64,000 nt of DNA from Sipunculus nudus (lineage: Eukaryota; Annelida; Sipuncula; Golfingiida; Sipunculidae): contig CM049315.1 in assembly GCA_026874595.1 (NCBI GenBank), positions 58,898,889 to 58,962,888 on the forward strand, read 5' to 3'. Within the stretch, counting starts at the first letter, position 1. Every line of letters starts with the position of its first letter. The notes below the pieces were generated by a model. That model made no database searches. It saw only the letters and a program-made list of their open reading frames with translations, and had not been told where the DNA came from. Both the position numbers and the translations under genes were made by a program. Of the stretch, positions 58,301 to 64,000 are shown piece after piece.

Positions 58301-58934
58301 GGGGTCGTTGAAACATTTGGACCAGTTGCCTGCACAAAGAAATAACGGGACCAGAGGGGCAGTTAACTCAGTGCACCAGTCTCTGCTGTCTTTCTCCCCA
58401 CACGCAACTCTTGGTGGCTACAAAATACCAAAGAAATCCCCAGAGACAAAAGGTGTGAATATGGGGCACACAACACCTCTGGGTAAACGGCCACTCTCAG
58501 AAAGTGGCTTAGAAAGCCCAGAAACGCGGAGTGTCCGGCGACGGATTGAAGCTGACTGTGAATCTACGTCTAGTAACCATCAGTTTGAAACTGTTGATGG
58601 TGAAATCAGCTTACGTTCCAGTCGCTCTAGTACACCAGATATAGAAAGTGCACTGCGGCTTCCGAAAAGAAGCAGTCGTCGAAGTCTGGCACAGCGTGTG
58701 GCCAAAAAGTTAAACAGTGACCTATCTCATATGGGCAGCGAAGTCAGTGGCTCCACCTCTGATATAGATCTGGGTAGTGATAGTGAATACGCTCCGTCAG
58801 AAGCACCGAGTCTCAGCAGTAGCTCGACACATCAATCTGACAGGGCTAGTGTTGACGCACTGCCGAGTCATAGGAACCACAGTCAGGCAAGGCATATAGA
58901 TCAGTGGTCAAGGAGCCTGCGATCAAACAGCTAG
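31198..58934 (+). CDS. JADE: JADE (PHF15/16/17-type) PHD-finger scaffold of HBO1 acetyltransferase complex, 17 coding exons
   Basis: Exons: 31198-31209, 38607-38673, 42111-42164, 42917-43005, 43419-43576, 44019-44066, 45758-45918, 46612-46670, 47562-47651, 48520-48582, 49270-49388, 52490-52595, 53745-53912, 54292-54407, 55571-55691, 55984-56109, 56985-58934. They total 3507 nt with compatible phases, about 1168 residues. Seen: [13 protein letters not shown] and [14 protein letters not shown] (N-terminal EPc-like region), EGLGIEYDE leading into a C4HC3 PHD finger (C241, C244, C258, C261, H266, C269, C282, C285), an extended PHD finger (~292-405), [20 protein letters not shown], and a charged 649-residue last exon. 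Family knowledge: JADE proteins bind HBO1/KAT7, ING4/5 and MEAF6 and direct acetylation of H4 and H3 in the nucleus. From FRKDLI onward the call is firm; the first four exons are inferred from splice sites and phase. JADE1, 2 and 3 arose in vertebrates, so one invertebrate gene is expected. Confidence 0.93.
31210..32892 (+). other. JADE intron 1, first part
   Basis: No exon seen. A C-run lies at ~31986-32000. Confidence 0.5.
32893..33330 (+). mobile_element. Helentron-like fragment (head only)
   Basis: TTTTTAGCTCAGCTATAATG head, GTCATTTGTCC, then TTAGATGTCCCCAAGTTCTC as in the 12567 and 28225 elements. No 3' end found, so probably truncated. Confidence 0.6.
33331..34990 (+). other. JADE intron 1, middle part
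   Basis: C-run at ~34346-34365, (AT)n at ~34653-34696 and an ATAGTAAT-rich tract at 33920-34020. No exon seen. Confidence 0.5.
34995..38237 (-). mobile_element. Unclassified 3.24-kb TIR element with repeated internal 16-nt motif
   Basis: Terminal inverted repeats match at 22 of 26 positions: left GGGCACTTTCACAGTAAAGG (34995-) and right, read inverted, GGGCACTTTCACACAAAAGG (ending 38237). TTAT flanks both ends (34991-34994 and 38238-38241). The 16-mer TGTCCTCTCCAGTACA occurs at 35396, 35576, 35740 and 37675, and inverted at 36080-36095. A decayed reading frame on the minus strand around 36480-36180 contains [13 protein letters not shown] and [13 protein letters not shown], interrupted by stops. 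The strand is set by that frame. I do not recognise a transposase. An (AT)n tract lies at 37061-37101. Confidence 0.75.
38607..38673 (+). CDS. JADE: JADE exon 2 (proposed)
   Basis: 67 nt between TTACAG (ends 38606) and GTGAGT (starts 38674), phase 0 to 1. Codes [17 protein letters not shown] and KPSV. The Ser/Thr/Lys-rich N-terminus resembles the divergent JADE N-terminal region only in character. Confidence 0.65.
38674..39693 (+). other. JADE intron 2, first part
   Basis: AT-rich, no feature seen. TAAAAGTCGATTT and similar words at 39335-39395 are locally repeated. Confidence 0.5.
39694..40672 (+). repeat. Interspersed repeat with six ~140-bp tandem units
   Basis: Starts CCCCTAGCAATGAATTTGCA with a GTCCGTCTATCTGTCC head. 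Units begin near CTTGTGGACCCATTATAAGC at about 39764, 39885, 40020, 40166, 40303 and 40450, and contain TTTCATCTTGCAAATATGGC and GATTTTGAGGTCA. The end is GCTTTGCAGTGCCCTTGTT. The open frames across the units are by-products of the repeat. Confidence 0.75.
40675..40876 (+). mobile_element. Helentron-like head fragment
   Basis: TATGGCTCAGCTGTAAGG, GTCTGTCTGTCAG and TTGGACCTACAAATCTTAAA match the head region of the 12567 element. Cut off by the next TIR element at 40877. Confidence 0.55.
40877..41951 (+). mobile_element. 1.08-kb TIR element (TACCRTATTTATTC ends)
   Basis: Left end TACCATATTTATTCTAAT, continuing TTGGTGACC; right end, inverted, TACCGTATTTATTCCAAT, continuing ATGGTGATCC. About 23 of 27 bases match. 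No open frame of note; non-autonomous. TA at both edges may be the target. Confidence 0.75.
42111..42164 (+). CDS. JADE: JADE exon 3 (proposed)
   Basis: A 54-nt, phase 1/1 exon between CTTCAG (ends 42110) and GTGAGA (starts 42165). Codes [18 protein letters not shown]. Being frame-neutral it could be a cassette exon. Its acidic run resembles the acidic/serine N-termini of JADE proteins. Confidence 0.6.
42917..43005 (+). CDS. JADE: JADE exon 4
   Basis: 89 nt, acceptor CCACAG ends 42916, donor GTTTGT starts 43006, phase 1 to 0. Codes [20 protein letters not shown] and then [10 protein letters not shown]; Gly/Arg-rich, joins directly to the conserved LFRKDLI exon. Confidence 0.7.
43087..43265 (+). 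mobile_element. MITE related to 22237-22417
   Basis: Ends AGAGTGAAACCCC and GGGGTTCCACTGTA are inverted repeats, with GTGGTTGYAATTGTGGGG repeats inside. About 180 bp, the same size class and the same CAGTGRAACC-type ends as the copy at 22237. Confidence 0.65.
43419..43576 (+). CDS. JADE: JADE exon 5, EPc-like N-terminal motif
   Basis: Codes [14 protein letters not shown], then [17 protein letters not shown], the highly conserved JADE N-terminal block that contacts HBO1. The acceptor is an AAGCAG tandem (NAGNAG): use of the first AG would add one Gln (start 43416). The second matches the family better. Donor GTAAGT at 43577; ends in phase 2. Confidence 0.97.
44019..44066 (+). CDS. JADE: JADE exon 6
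   Basis: A 48-nt, phase 2/2 exon between TTGCAG and GTAAGT. Codes [15 protein letters not shown]. Frame-neutral, so skipping would be silent for frame. Bridges the conserved VSP region to RPKKY-like sequence. Confidence 0.85.
44335..44560 (-). repeat. Dispersed repeat, copy 2 (see 2060-2335)
   Basis: Shares TGACCAATGAGAG and GCATCCAGCTCCAAATTTT with the first copy. It lies inside the Helentron-like element, so it was probably inserted there later or captured. Confidence 0.6.
44775..44865 (+). repeat. 30-bp tandem repeat, 3 units
   Basis: AACAATCCTGTCAGTTTTGG plus TGTCAGAAGG repeated three times with one variant in the first unit. Confidence 0.93.
45758..45918 (+). CDS. JADE: JADE exon 7
   Basis: 161 nt between TTTCAG and GTAAGT, phase 2 to 1. 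Codes [13 protein letters not shown], then [20 protein letters not shown], matching the CRYDLND.DAAWL block of JADE1. Confidence 0.97.
45919..46611 (+). other. JADE intron 7
   Basis: Contains a ~60-nt (AT)n tract at 46317-46378. Nothing else recognised. Confidence 0.6.
46612..46670 (+). CDS. JADE: JADE exon 8
   Basis: 59 nt between TTCCAG and GTAGAA (weak donor), phase 1 to 0. Codes [20 protein letters not shown], equivalent to the helix containing TMERVLEEFE in JADE1. Confidence 0.93.
46671..47561 (+). other. JADE intron 8
   Basis: AT-rich, no feature seen. Confidence 0.5.
47562..47651 (+). CDS. JADE: JADE exon 9, start of PHD1
   Basis: 90 nt, phase 0/0, between TTTCAG and GTGAGT. Codes [20 protein letters not shown]; carries the first two zinc cysteines. 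Confidence 0.98.
47652..48171 (+). other. JADE intron 9, before MITE
   Basis: AT-rich, no feature seen. Confidence 0.5.
48172..48465 (+). mobile_element. ~290-bp MITE, copy 1
   Basis: Long inverted ends: AGGCCAAAAAAATTAAAGG then TATGGTTCTCAGGCAC, and the complement at the right edge ending TTTTTGGCCTTA. TTA at both edges fits a 3-bp target duplication. Second copy at 54518-54809. Confidence 0.85.
48520..48582 (+). CDS. JADE: JADE exon 10, PHD1 centre
   Basis: 63 nt, phase 0/0. Codes [20 protein letters not shown]; zinc ligands C258, C261, H266. Confidence 0.98.
48767..48965 (+). repeat. 51-bp minisatellite, 4 units
   Basis: Units start CATGATTAAGT at 48767, 48818, 48869 and 48920, nearly identical. 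In JADE intron 10; the rest of that intron (to 49269) shows nothing else. Confidence 0.95.
49270..49388 (+). CDS. JADE: JADE exon 11, end of PHD1 and zinc knuckle
   Basis: 119 nt, acceptor TTTCTTCAG, donor GTAAGT at 49389 (first base of the minisatellite), phase 0 to 2. Codes [20 protein letters not shown] and then [15 protein letters not shown]. Reading through the donor gives an immediate TAA. Confidence 0.98.
49389..52132 (+). repeat. 57-bp minisatellite, ~48 units
   Basis: Unit GATAAGTTGTGCAGGTGGTA then TCTGTGTGCATCCACGAGG and CTTGGTTGGAAACCTTGA. The first unit (54 bp) begins exactly on the GTAAGT donor of JADE exon 11 and is the most diverged. Exceptions include a +8 unit near 50041 and a -1 unit near 50396. 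Because 57 is 3 x 19, open frames run through on both strands with 19-residue periods; they are not genes. It fills most of a 3.1-kb intron. Confidence 0.98.
52133..52489 (+). other. JADE intron 11, distal part
   Basis: AT-rich non-repeat sequence leading to the acceptor TTTGACAG at 52489. Confidence 0.6.
52490..52595 (+). CDS. JADE: JADE exon 12, extended PHD start
   Basis: 106 nt, phase 2 to 0. Codes [20 protein letters not shown] and then [15 protein letters not shown], nearly identical to JADE1/2. Confidence 0.98.
52746..53215 (+). repeat. Dispersed repeat copy, interrupted by SINE
   Basis: Left part (AAGCCTCCACCATGTGGGGG, CCCATATTCCCAGGTTCATT) and right part (AAGTGACTGTACATTTGTG, ACACCAAAATCTAATC) match 9728-9945 on either side of a ~240-bp insert. 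Confidence 0.7.
52857..53097 (+). mobile_element. tRNA-like SINE inserted in dispersed repeat
   Basis: Absent from the sister copy at 9728. B-box-like GGGTTTGATCCCCAG with a plausible upstream A-box segment, a GAGAGTGGGTTTTAGTTGCC body and an AT-rich tail (TTATAAAAACTATTTG). Target duplication not clear. Confidence 0.65.
53745..53912 (+). CDS. JADE: JADE exon 13, extended PHD core
   Basis: 168 nt, phase 0/0, acceptor TTTTAG. Codes [20 protein letters not shown], then [19 protein letters not shown]; zinc ligands of the second finger. Preceding intron 53216-53744 shows no other feature. Confidence 0.98.
54292..54407 (+). CDS. JADE: JADE exon 14
   Basis: 116 nt, phase 0 to 2, acceptor TGGCAG, donor GTCAGT. 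Codes GFCAKHSKK (last Cys/His ligands of the extended PHD), then a Pro/Ser/Lys linker. Confidence 0.95.
54518..54809 (+). mobile_element. ~290-bp MITE, copy 2
   Basis: Same ends and internal CACCCGCACTGATTTCTGAA as 48172-48465. TTA at both edges. Confidence 0.85.
54810..55570 (+). other. JADE intron 14, distal part
   Basis: AT-rich, no feature seen. Confidence 0.5.
55571..55691 (+). CDS. JADE: JADE exon 15
   Basis: 121 nt, phase 2 to 0. Codes [20 protein letters not shown], then [13 protein letters not shown], the conserved helical block after the fingers (ING/HBO1 complex region in human JADE1). Confidence 0.97.
55984..56109 (+). CDS. JADE: JADE exon 16
   Basis: 126 nt, phase 0/0. Codes [19 protein letters not shown], then [11 protein letters not shown]; matches NANQPLLTPK and [17 protein letters not shown] in vertebrates. 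Confidence 0.97.
56670..56885 (+). repeat. 71-bp tandem repeat, 3 units, acceptor-like
   Basis: Units with TTTTATATTACATTTTAGGT at about 56686, 56757 and 56828. Each has a TTTTAG/GTTTAAAC junction resembling a 3' splice site, upstream of the true acceptor TGTTACAG at 56984. Confidence 0.93.
56985..58934 (+). CDS. JADE: JADE terminal exon 17 with charged C-terminal tail
   Basis: 1950 nt, phase 0, ending TAG 58932-58934. Starts [20 protein letters not shown] (conserved end of the JADE core), then ~600 residues of Ser/Lys/Glu-rich sequence with little family conservation. It contains nine heptads of the form xQVxxxK at 57702-57890, a basic [15 protein letters not shown]-like patch and an acidic/Ser-rich end ([15 protein letters not shown]). 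Nuclear localisation is likely from the basic patches (inference). Confidence 0.96.
   Translation: MRNLCYMVTKREKMRRHLYCMKEELFRKQAAIMENQAQPISSRHSKPIITAHHSCGLYDRYDEILLASERGFKEVDLKPMFKDKQARVSVHTLSESLSVNNNDSKWNVPNKRTSINDQLGIGVGKKEQKLEENTPVRNLFGSDYVNSKNCHKPDKTATAVKASPSGEPMDTSCTVVTRGGRVAKRISLTKTDCEPVSASATVNTTQTSRSVNSETHSNSQRTDKVNTDKALVTPGRPERNQVNSEKDQVRLGRSQAKHDKEQVKSDKSQVKVEEDQGSADKDQYRPEKDVVRTETNQAKADKEVKPEVTGSPPDKLGTTKGLSKLEREQRRLTTWADLRNEAQGEHVAVSGRRGRLSLSDYEAVTQTESKPPRRHSHCIKVANGVIQNSKLVVGESIKEKVQSRLHKAKLSANLTNGVHDAVEKMVKREALASTSGDQRGSLKHLDQLPAQRNNGTRGAVNSVHQSLLSFSPHATLGGYKIPKKSPETKGVNMGHTTPLGKRPLSESGLESPETRSVRRRIEADCESTSSNHQFETVDGEISLRSSRSSTPDIESALRLPKRSSRRSLAQRVAKKLNSDLSHMGSEVSGSTSDIDLGSDSEYAPSEAPSLSSSSTHQSDRASVDALPSHRNHSQARHIDQWSRSLRSNS
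57702..57890 (+). repeat. 21-bp coding minisatellite, 9 units (JADE heptads)
   Basis: Nine consecutive 21-nt units, each with CAG-G/T-T near the start; residues about 759-821 of the predicted protein: [63 protein letters not shown]. Confidence 0.95.
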
Positions 58935-60765
58935 CACTGGCCTAAAGTTATGTCTCTTTCACCGTTGTTTTTAATGTATATAAACTGTCAACATTTGATT
59001 AATGCTTGAAATTTTGTTGTGAATGTCCTATTTTGTTCAATGCAATACTATCTGCTCTCAACCTGCACAGACCATTTTAACAAACACATATTCAGATATA
59101 ACACACTTAAACAGGAAAGCTCACAAAGTACCTGGTTAAAATATTTGTTGTACATTCAGTAAAGTGGTCTTTACTCTTATATGTTTACTTTAGTCAGTGA
59201 TTTAAACCAGGTGTAGCTCAGTATATATTTGTTATTGAATCATCATGTATCAAACAGGACAGTGTTACCAGGAGCATGCACTTATTCTAAACCCATTGTT
59301 AGAAGTTCCTGCATTCCTTTGTTATTAATGCAACTAATCAAATACCTGTGTAATAAATCTTTTCCTCTGTTCATTTAAGACCACTCCTTGCAAGAGTTCT
59401 GACTTACTTGGTCAGCAGAGTTCAAACTACCGTCAGACAACTTGCTATAATTTCTGCATCTGCCTTCCTTCTTCAACCCACTTCGGTGCTTGTTGCTGGC
59501 TGACATATTTGCTAGCTAGAAATCTGCCTGTTTCTTCATAGGTTGAGGCCTGCCAGTGAGATACAGGCCTATGCATGTCTTTGCTGGTTTTAGGCATCCA
59601 ACTTGCTAAGCCCAACCCTTGGACATGCCTGCTTCTTTTTAAGGCAAAGGGTTGGTTCTGGTCCATTCAGTGAATTAATAAGCCTGAAACAAACGGTTTT
59701 AGTTCCAGAAATTTTTGGTTTAATAATGTCAAAGTCTTTGCCACATCTCACAGCATAGTTTGAAGCTTCGTCATTTCTTATTGATAATTGATAAAGTCAG
59801 ATTGAGAGGTTGAGTGGGTCTGCTTGTAATATTTATTATTTCAATTTAAGTACTTCAGTAAATCTGCCGGTAGTGACGCATATGATATGTGTCTGCATTA
59901 AATGTCTTTATGAAAGCCCTTTAAAATAGTTACCCCAGTGTCATTATAACAAAAAAAAAATGATTGTTGTTTGTGAATATAGCATGAAAATGGTACAAGT
60001 TGCATGGATCTAGATCAGTGGAACCAAATAGAATCCATCAGCCCAAACTGATTACAGGCATACATGTAGTGATATCATAACCTATTTAGCTGTTATAATG
60101 TGAATTGTGGTGACAAATATAGAAATATAAGCCCTCTTTATAAGATATTGTATTATTATTTTTAACTTGCTTCAGTTACCATTTTAATTGGCCTTTTTAA
60201 TTTTGAGTCACATTTTTTTTTTGATTATGTAAATAGAATACCACTTCTTAGTTTTATTGATTATTTTAAATATTAATTGTGAAAAGGGTCTAGTTAAGTA
60301 GCTCCATTTATTTTTTATTTTTATTTTGAATATTTGAAATTGATGTGTGTTACCATTGGAAAAATAAATAAAAATGGATATTTGTCCATACACGGTCAGA
60401 GGTTGTTGCTGTGGAGTTCTAGTACAGCTATATACATGAAGTGTGATACTCAGACTGTCTTGTTGTGGTTGGCTGCACAATGATTGTCTGTTCCAACCTT
60501 GATACAATAGCATCTGCCCTTGTCGGATAGTTTCAGAGTAAACATCAAATTTTAAAATAAATGGGAAAAAAAAACAAGAATTATAATTGAATGATCTTGC
60601 TGTAAAAGCTGACAGCAAGGTTGATAGTGGTCTGTGTTTTTTACATATTTTTGCTTCTGGGTTTCATCTTTATCACACAAACACAAAGGTGTTATATATA
60701 ATTATATGCAGATACAGTCTATTGTTACTTTCTCTGTTGGGATTTTGTTTCTGTCTGTCTTAGAA
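58935..60765 (+). other. JADE: JADE 3' UTR
   Basis: AT-rich, several AATAAA hexamers (for example near 59350 and 60363). Poly(A) site not determinable. No second gene seen. Confidence 0.5.
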
Positions 60766-61443
60766 CAGAGGTGGGCAAACTGTTCCTCAAGGGAGCCAGA
60801 TGGAACTTCAGTAAGATCTTTTGTGGGACACATTGATAAAAAGCTAAATTTACTTTATAAAAAAGTTTTTACAAGAAAACAAGTATTATTCAAACATGTG
60901 TTTTATTTAGTACTTAAAATATAGGTAAGAATGAATCTATGGTGTGTTTCTCCATACATGATACTTTACCGTTTCTCAAGCTATTAATGGAATACAAGTA
61001 TATGCAGTTGTACACAACCATGTACAGGTTTTTTGGAATCAGGTTTCAGCATTTGTGTCCTTTACCCAAAGCAGAGTGTAAATGTGAGTCTGCTAGAAAC
61101 GACCTGCACTTGTTGATATTCACACATAAGAAAGTCTGTTCAGATATAAGTTAAATGAAACAACGAATAAGCATATGATGCAAACAACTTCAAGGTAGTG
61201 TCTGCTTATTGTTTCAATTCATTACAGCTTGAGATCAGTCGAGGATGCTTCAGTATTAAAGGAAAAGGAGTACTTATCAAACTGATCTTAGCCTAAAATT
61301 TTAATACAGGTACTGCTGTAAAGGCATCATTTGATGTGAGAATGCTTGGGACCGCACAATTTGATTTCACAAGGACTTTTATGCCCTGCATCAGTTTAGC
61401 CCATGGGCCATGCTTCCTGTGGGCCTCAGTTTGCCCACCACTG
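60766..61443 (+). mobile_element. hAT-like non-autonomous element
   Basis: Left end CAGAGGTGGGCAAACTG and right end CAGTTTGCCCACCACTG are inverted repeats with one mismatch, the typical CAGNGGTGGGCAAAC ends of many animal hAT elements. 678 bp, no transposase frame. No clear 8-bp target duplication. Confidence 0.75.
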
Positions 61444-64000
61444 GTCAAGACATAAGGGGCTCTAGCATGTTATTAATGATCAGAACAGTCTTAGATACAT
61501 AATAGCATGAGCATACTGAGGATGAGTTTGTGTTCTGGCTGTACCTCTGTTAGTCAACACTTCCTTTGTGACAGGTGATGCAGCATATATTTTGTATAGG
61601 TCATTACCAAAGTTCCAGATACAGTATTAGCTAACTAGAAGCAGGTGCAAGCATGCCATATCTATGCATTTGCCAGACACAGAATCCAGCCACGGTCAAT
61701 TCTGTCATTGTGAACCCACATACATTTGGAAGAGTTTAAGGCACTACTTAAAAAATTTAATATCTTCTTTCCATTTCAGGTTTCTTTTTATTTGAATGAG
61801 GTTTCCATGTATATATAAAAAATATATTTAGATAAAAGTAATAAATTTATCTGAGTAGAGATAAGCTTATCATTGCTGAATTAACAGCAAAAATATGACC
61901 AGTTCTGGGAAGTATTAGCTGTCTGTCACTACCCTTATCCTCTGTTAACATTTTCACATCACTTGTTAGATCAATGGTTGTGGGAAAACCAAATAAAACC
62001 TGCCCTAGAGAGATCTAAGCCTATGCAAACCTAATCTTATTAAGGGGAAAAAAATTGCTAAAACCATAATTTGTCCTATTTTCAGCTGTGTCCTAACTAT
62101 ATTACATTACCTGTACTATCGGTATACCTTGAATTCTGGCATGCAACTTGTGACATCCCGGTTTTAGTCTGTATACAATATGGCAGCCCCTTGAGTGGTT
62201 AAAGAGTTTTTGTGATGTCAAGGTTTGATATTGGCATTGAGATACAACAGGAAATTCTTCTGGGAATCTATCTGCAGAGAGTGCAGAATAGACTTATAGC
62301 TATTAGGTAGAAGCCAGAGGTGTGCTTTGGGGACGACTGTTCCCTCATCAACAAATTGTAATAGGGTTTCAGAATCAGTGAAAAAATTTGAGTGGAAACA
62401 TGACAGCCTAACTGATGAAAACATCGTTTTACCACACCCAGTTATCTTGTACAGTACATCCAGCAGTTGCTGTCATGTGTCACGTTTTAGAAATACTTTG
62501 GCCTTTAGTAATTGCTGTTTTATCCTGGATGTTAGTGGTCTGATTTCTTTTGAGAAAAAAAAAGTGTTTTAGGTACATCTCTTTTATAAAGGGCATGTGT
62601 AGAGAGAGATTGCCGCTAGCGTTTCATTACTGCTAGCATACTGAATATGGCTGGTGGTAGGTGAAATGTTTCTTTTATACCTAGTTATTGTTTTTATGTC
62701 ATCTTGCAACATTGTTCACTGCTGTTTATAATCCATCATGAACACACACACGCACAGACAGACGTCAGATACAAACCTGTAGCTTCCATGTGAGAACTCA
62801 AGCAGCCTTCGTTGACATGGTGACCTGCTGGTGTAACCGGCCAGAGGTTTTCTGTTATTCACTGTTATTTTATTTCACATTTTGTACTTTATTGAATATT
62901 TAGCAACAAGTTGTTGAATAACTGCACATGATATGTATCAAATTTTTTTTAACTTCAGGTAACTACACTGCATTTTTCATTTCTTCCCAGTATTTTTCAG
63001 TATAGTGTAGGTGGCATATTTGCATATTCCGGTATCCTGTTCTGTTTCTGCCCCCTAAGTTCAAAGAATCATTCGAAATGGGAAAACATCCTTTTCCTGG
63101 TTGTGCATACAGAAATGGTTAGATTTGCACCAACCTCAGTTCAAGTCATGCCCCAACCTCTAGTTAATGTTGGTTGACATTGACAGTGAACTGTTCGTAT
63201 ACACAACAAGAATAATGCATTTACCACTTTTATTGTTGATTAGTTCTGTGGCAATGTCAGTCTGCAAGAGCATGAATTAATGCAAGTTTGGGAGTGGGAA
63301 TGGATTAGGTCTACAAAGATGCATAGTGGTACCAACTGCACACAACCTGAAAGTGGCATAGTTTGTCCATCTCTATGATTCTCTGGATTAGAGGCCAATT
63401 ATTTTTTTTATCAGTTTAACCATTCTGTGTACCAGAATGGTTAACCATTTAAGGGTTATTTATATTTTGCAAAGCATAAGTCATACAGGATCATTCAGTT
63501 AGTCTTTAATAAATATACAAGTAATGTTTACAAACTGCTTTATCATTTTGTAGACCCTGTGGTCACTGTAAATCAACATACCAAATGATCACTTGTATGC
63601 CCCTGTTGATTGCTTGTTTCACACGTATGGGGCTTGTTGACAAATGCATAAATATTCATAAAAAAAAGAGACAGCATAAATATTCATAAATAAAAAAGAA
63701 ACCTGCCTATGATCATGTGCCAAGAATGATTGCAAGTTTGTGATGTTGACTTGTTGCATTACAATGTACAGCCTGGATGAATTTGGACAAATTTAGCTCA
63801 AGTCTGCTGGTTCGTTATTTGTGTGCGAAAACAAAATAATACATGTATTTTCTGAACATTTAGATTTATACAATGGTAGCTACAGCTGGTAGCTTTGTTT
63901 CTTGCAGAATTGTTTGTATATGAGCGTTGATAGTCAGCACAAATATCACCCCTCAAGTGGTCTCATGTTAAAACGTTGATATGAATACTGCCATTCTTTT
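61444..64000 (+). other. Downstream of JADE, no gene seen
   Basis: AT-rich, AATAAA near 63508, ATAAATATTCATAAA repeated at 63650-63690. No exon of another gene recognised. Confidence 0.5.

Noticed and set aside
60757-61451. 8-bp target duplication for the hAT-like element
   Set aside because: Flanks TCTTAGAA and GTCAAGAC do not match well enough.

Overview
The window is animal nuclear DNA. It has short exons with GT-AG introns, AT-rich background sequence, and many nested repeats with GTCCGTC-type microsatellite heads. The two genes and the repeat types suggest a lophotrochozoan, most likely a mollusc (inference; no species call is possible from sequence alone). Two genes are recognisable, both on the + strand. 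The rest is introns, one intergenic stretch and mobile DNA.

Positions 1-20.1 kb hold the 3' half of a TMEM165/GDT1 gene (UPF0016 family, Golgi Mn2+/Ca2+-H+ exchanger). Five exons lie at 415-491, 1154-1201, 10265-10414, 18184-18289 and 19667-19737; upstream exons are outside the window. Intron 1154/10265 contains a decayed DIRS-type tyrosine-recombinase retrotransposon (2363-7765, minus sense) with its terminal inverted repeats and internal complementary region still legible. The next intron holds a nested cluster of Helentron-like non-autonomous elements (11581-18021).

Positions 20-31 kb are intergenic: tandem repeats, TIR elements (one inserted at TTAA inside a minisatellite), two SINE copies, and an inverted Helentron-like element (28225-30881).

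Positions 31.0-58.9 kb hold what appears to be a complete JADE (PHF15/16/17) gene, a scaffold of the HBO1/KAT7 histone acetyltransferase complex. I assembled 17 coding exons, from a short start exon at 31198-31209 to a 1950-nt terminal exon at 56985-58934. All phases are compatible and predict about 1168 residues with an EPc-like N-terminal motif, a PHD finger, an extended PHD finger and a long charged tail. Introns contain an unclassified 3.2-kb TIR element with an internally repeated 16-nt motif (34995-38237), further TIR elements, a Helentron-like copy, and a ~48-unit 57-bp minisatellite that starts on the splice donor of the PHD1 exon. Positions 58.9-64 kb are 3' UTR and downstream DNA with one hAT-like element.

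No bacterial-type system, CRISPR array, rRNA or intact tRNA gene was seen. The most notable observations are minisatellites that begin on splice sites (TMEM165 acceptor triplicated; JADE donor expanded), a nine-copy heptad array coded in JADE, and mobile elements whose exact ends can be read from nested or empty sites.
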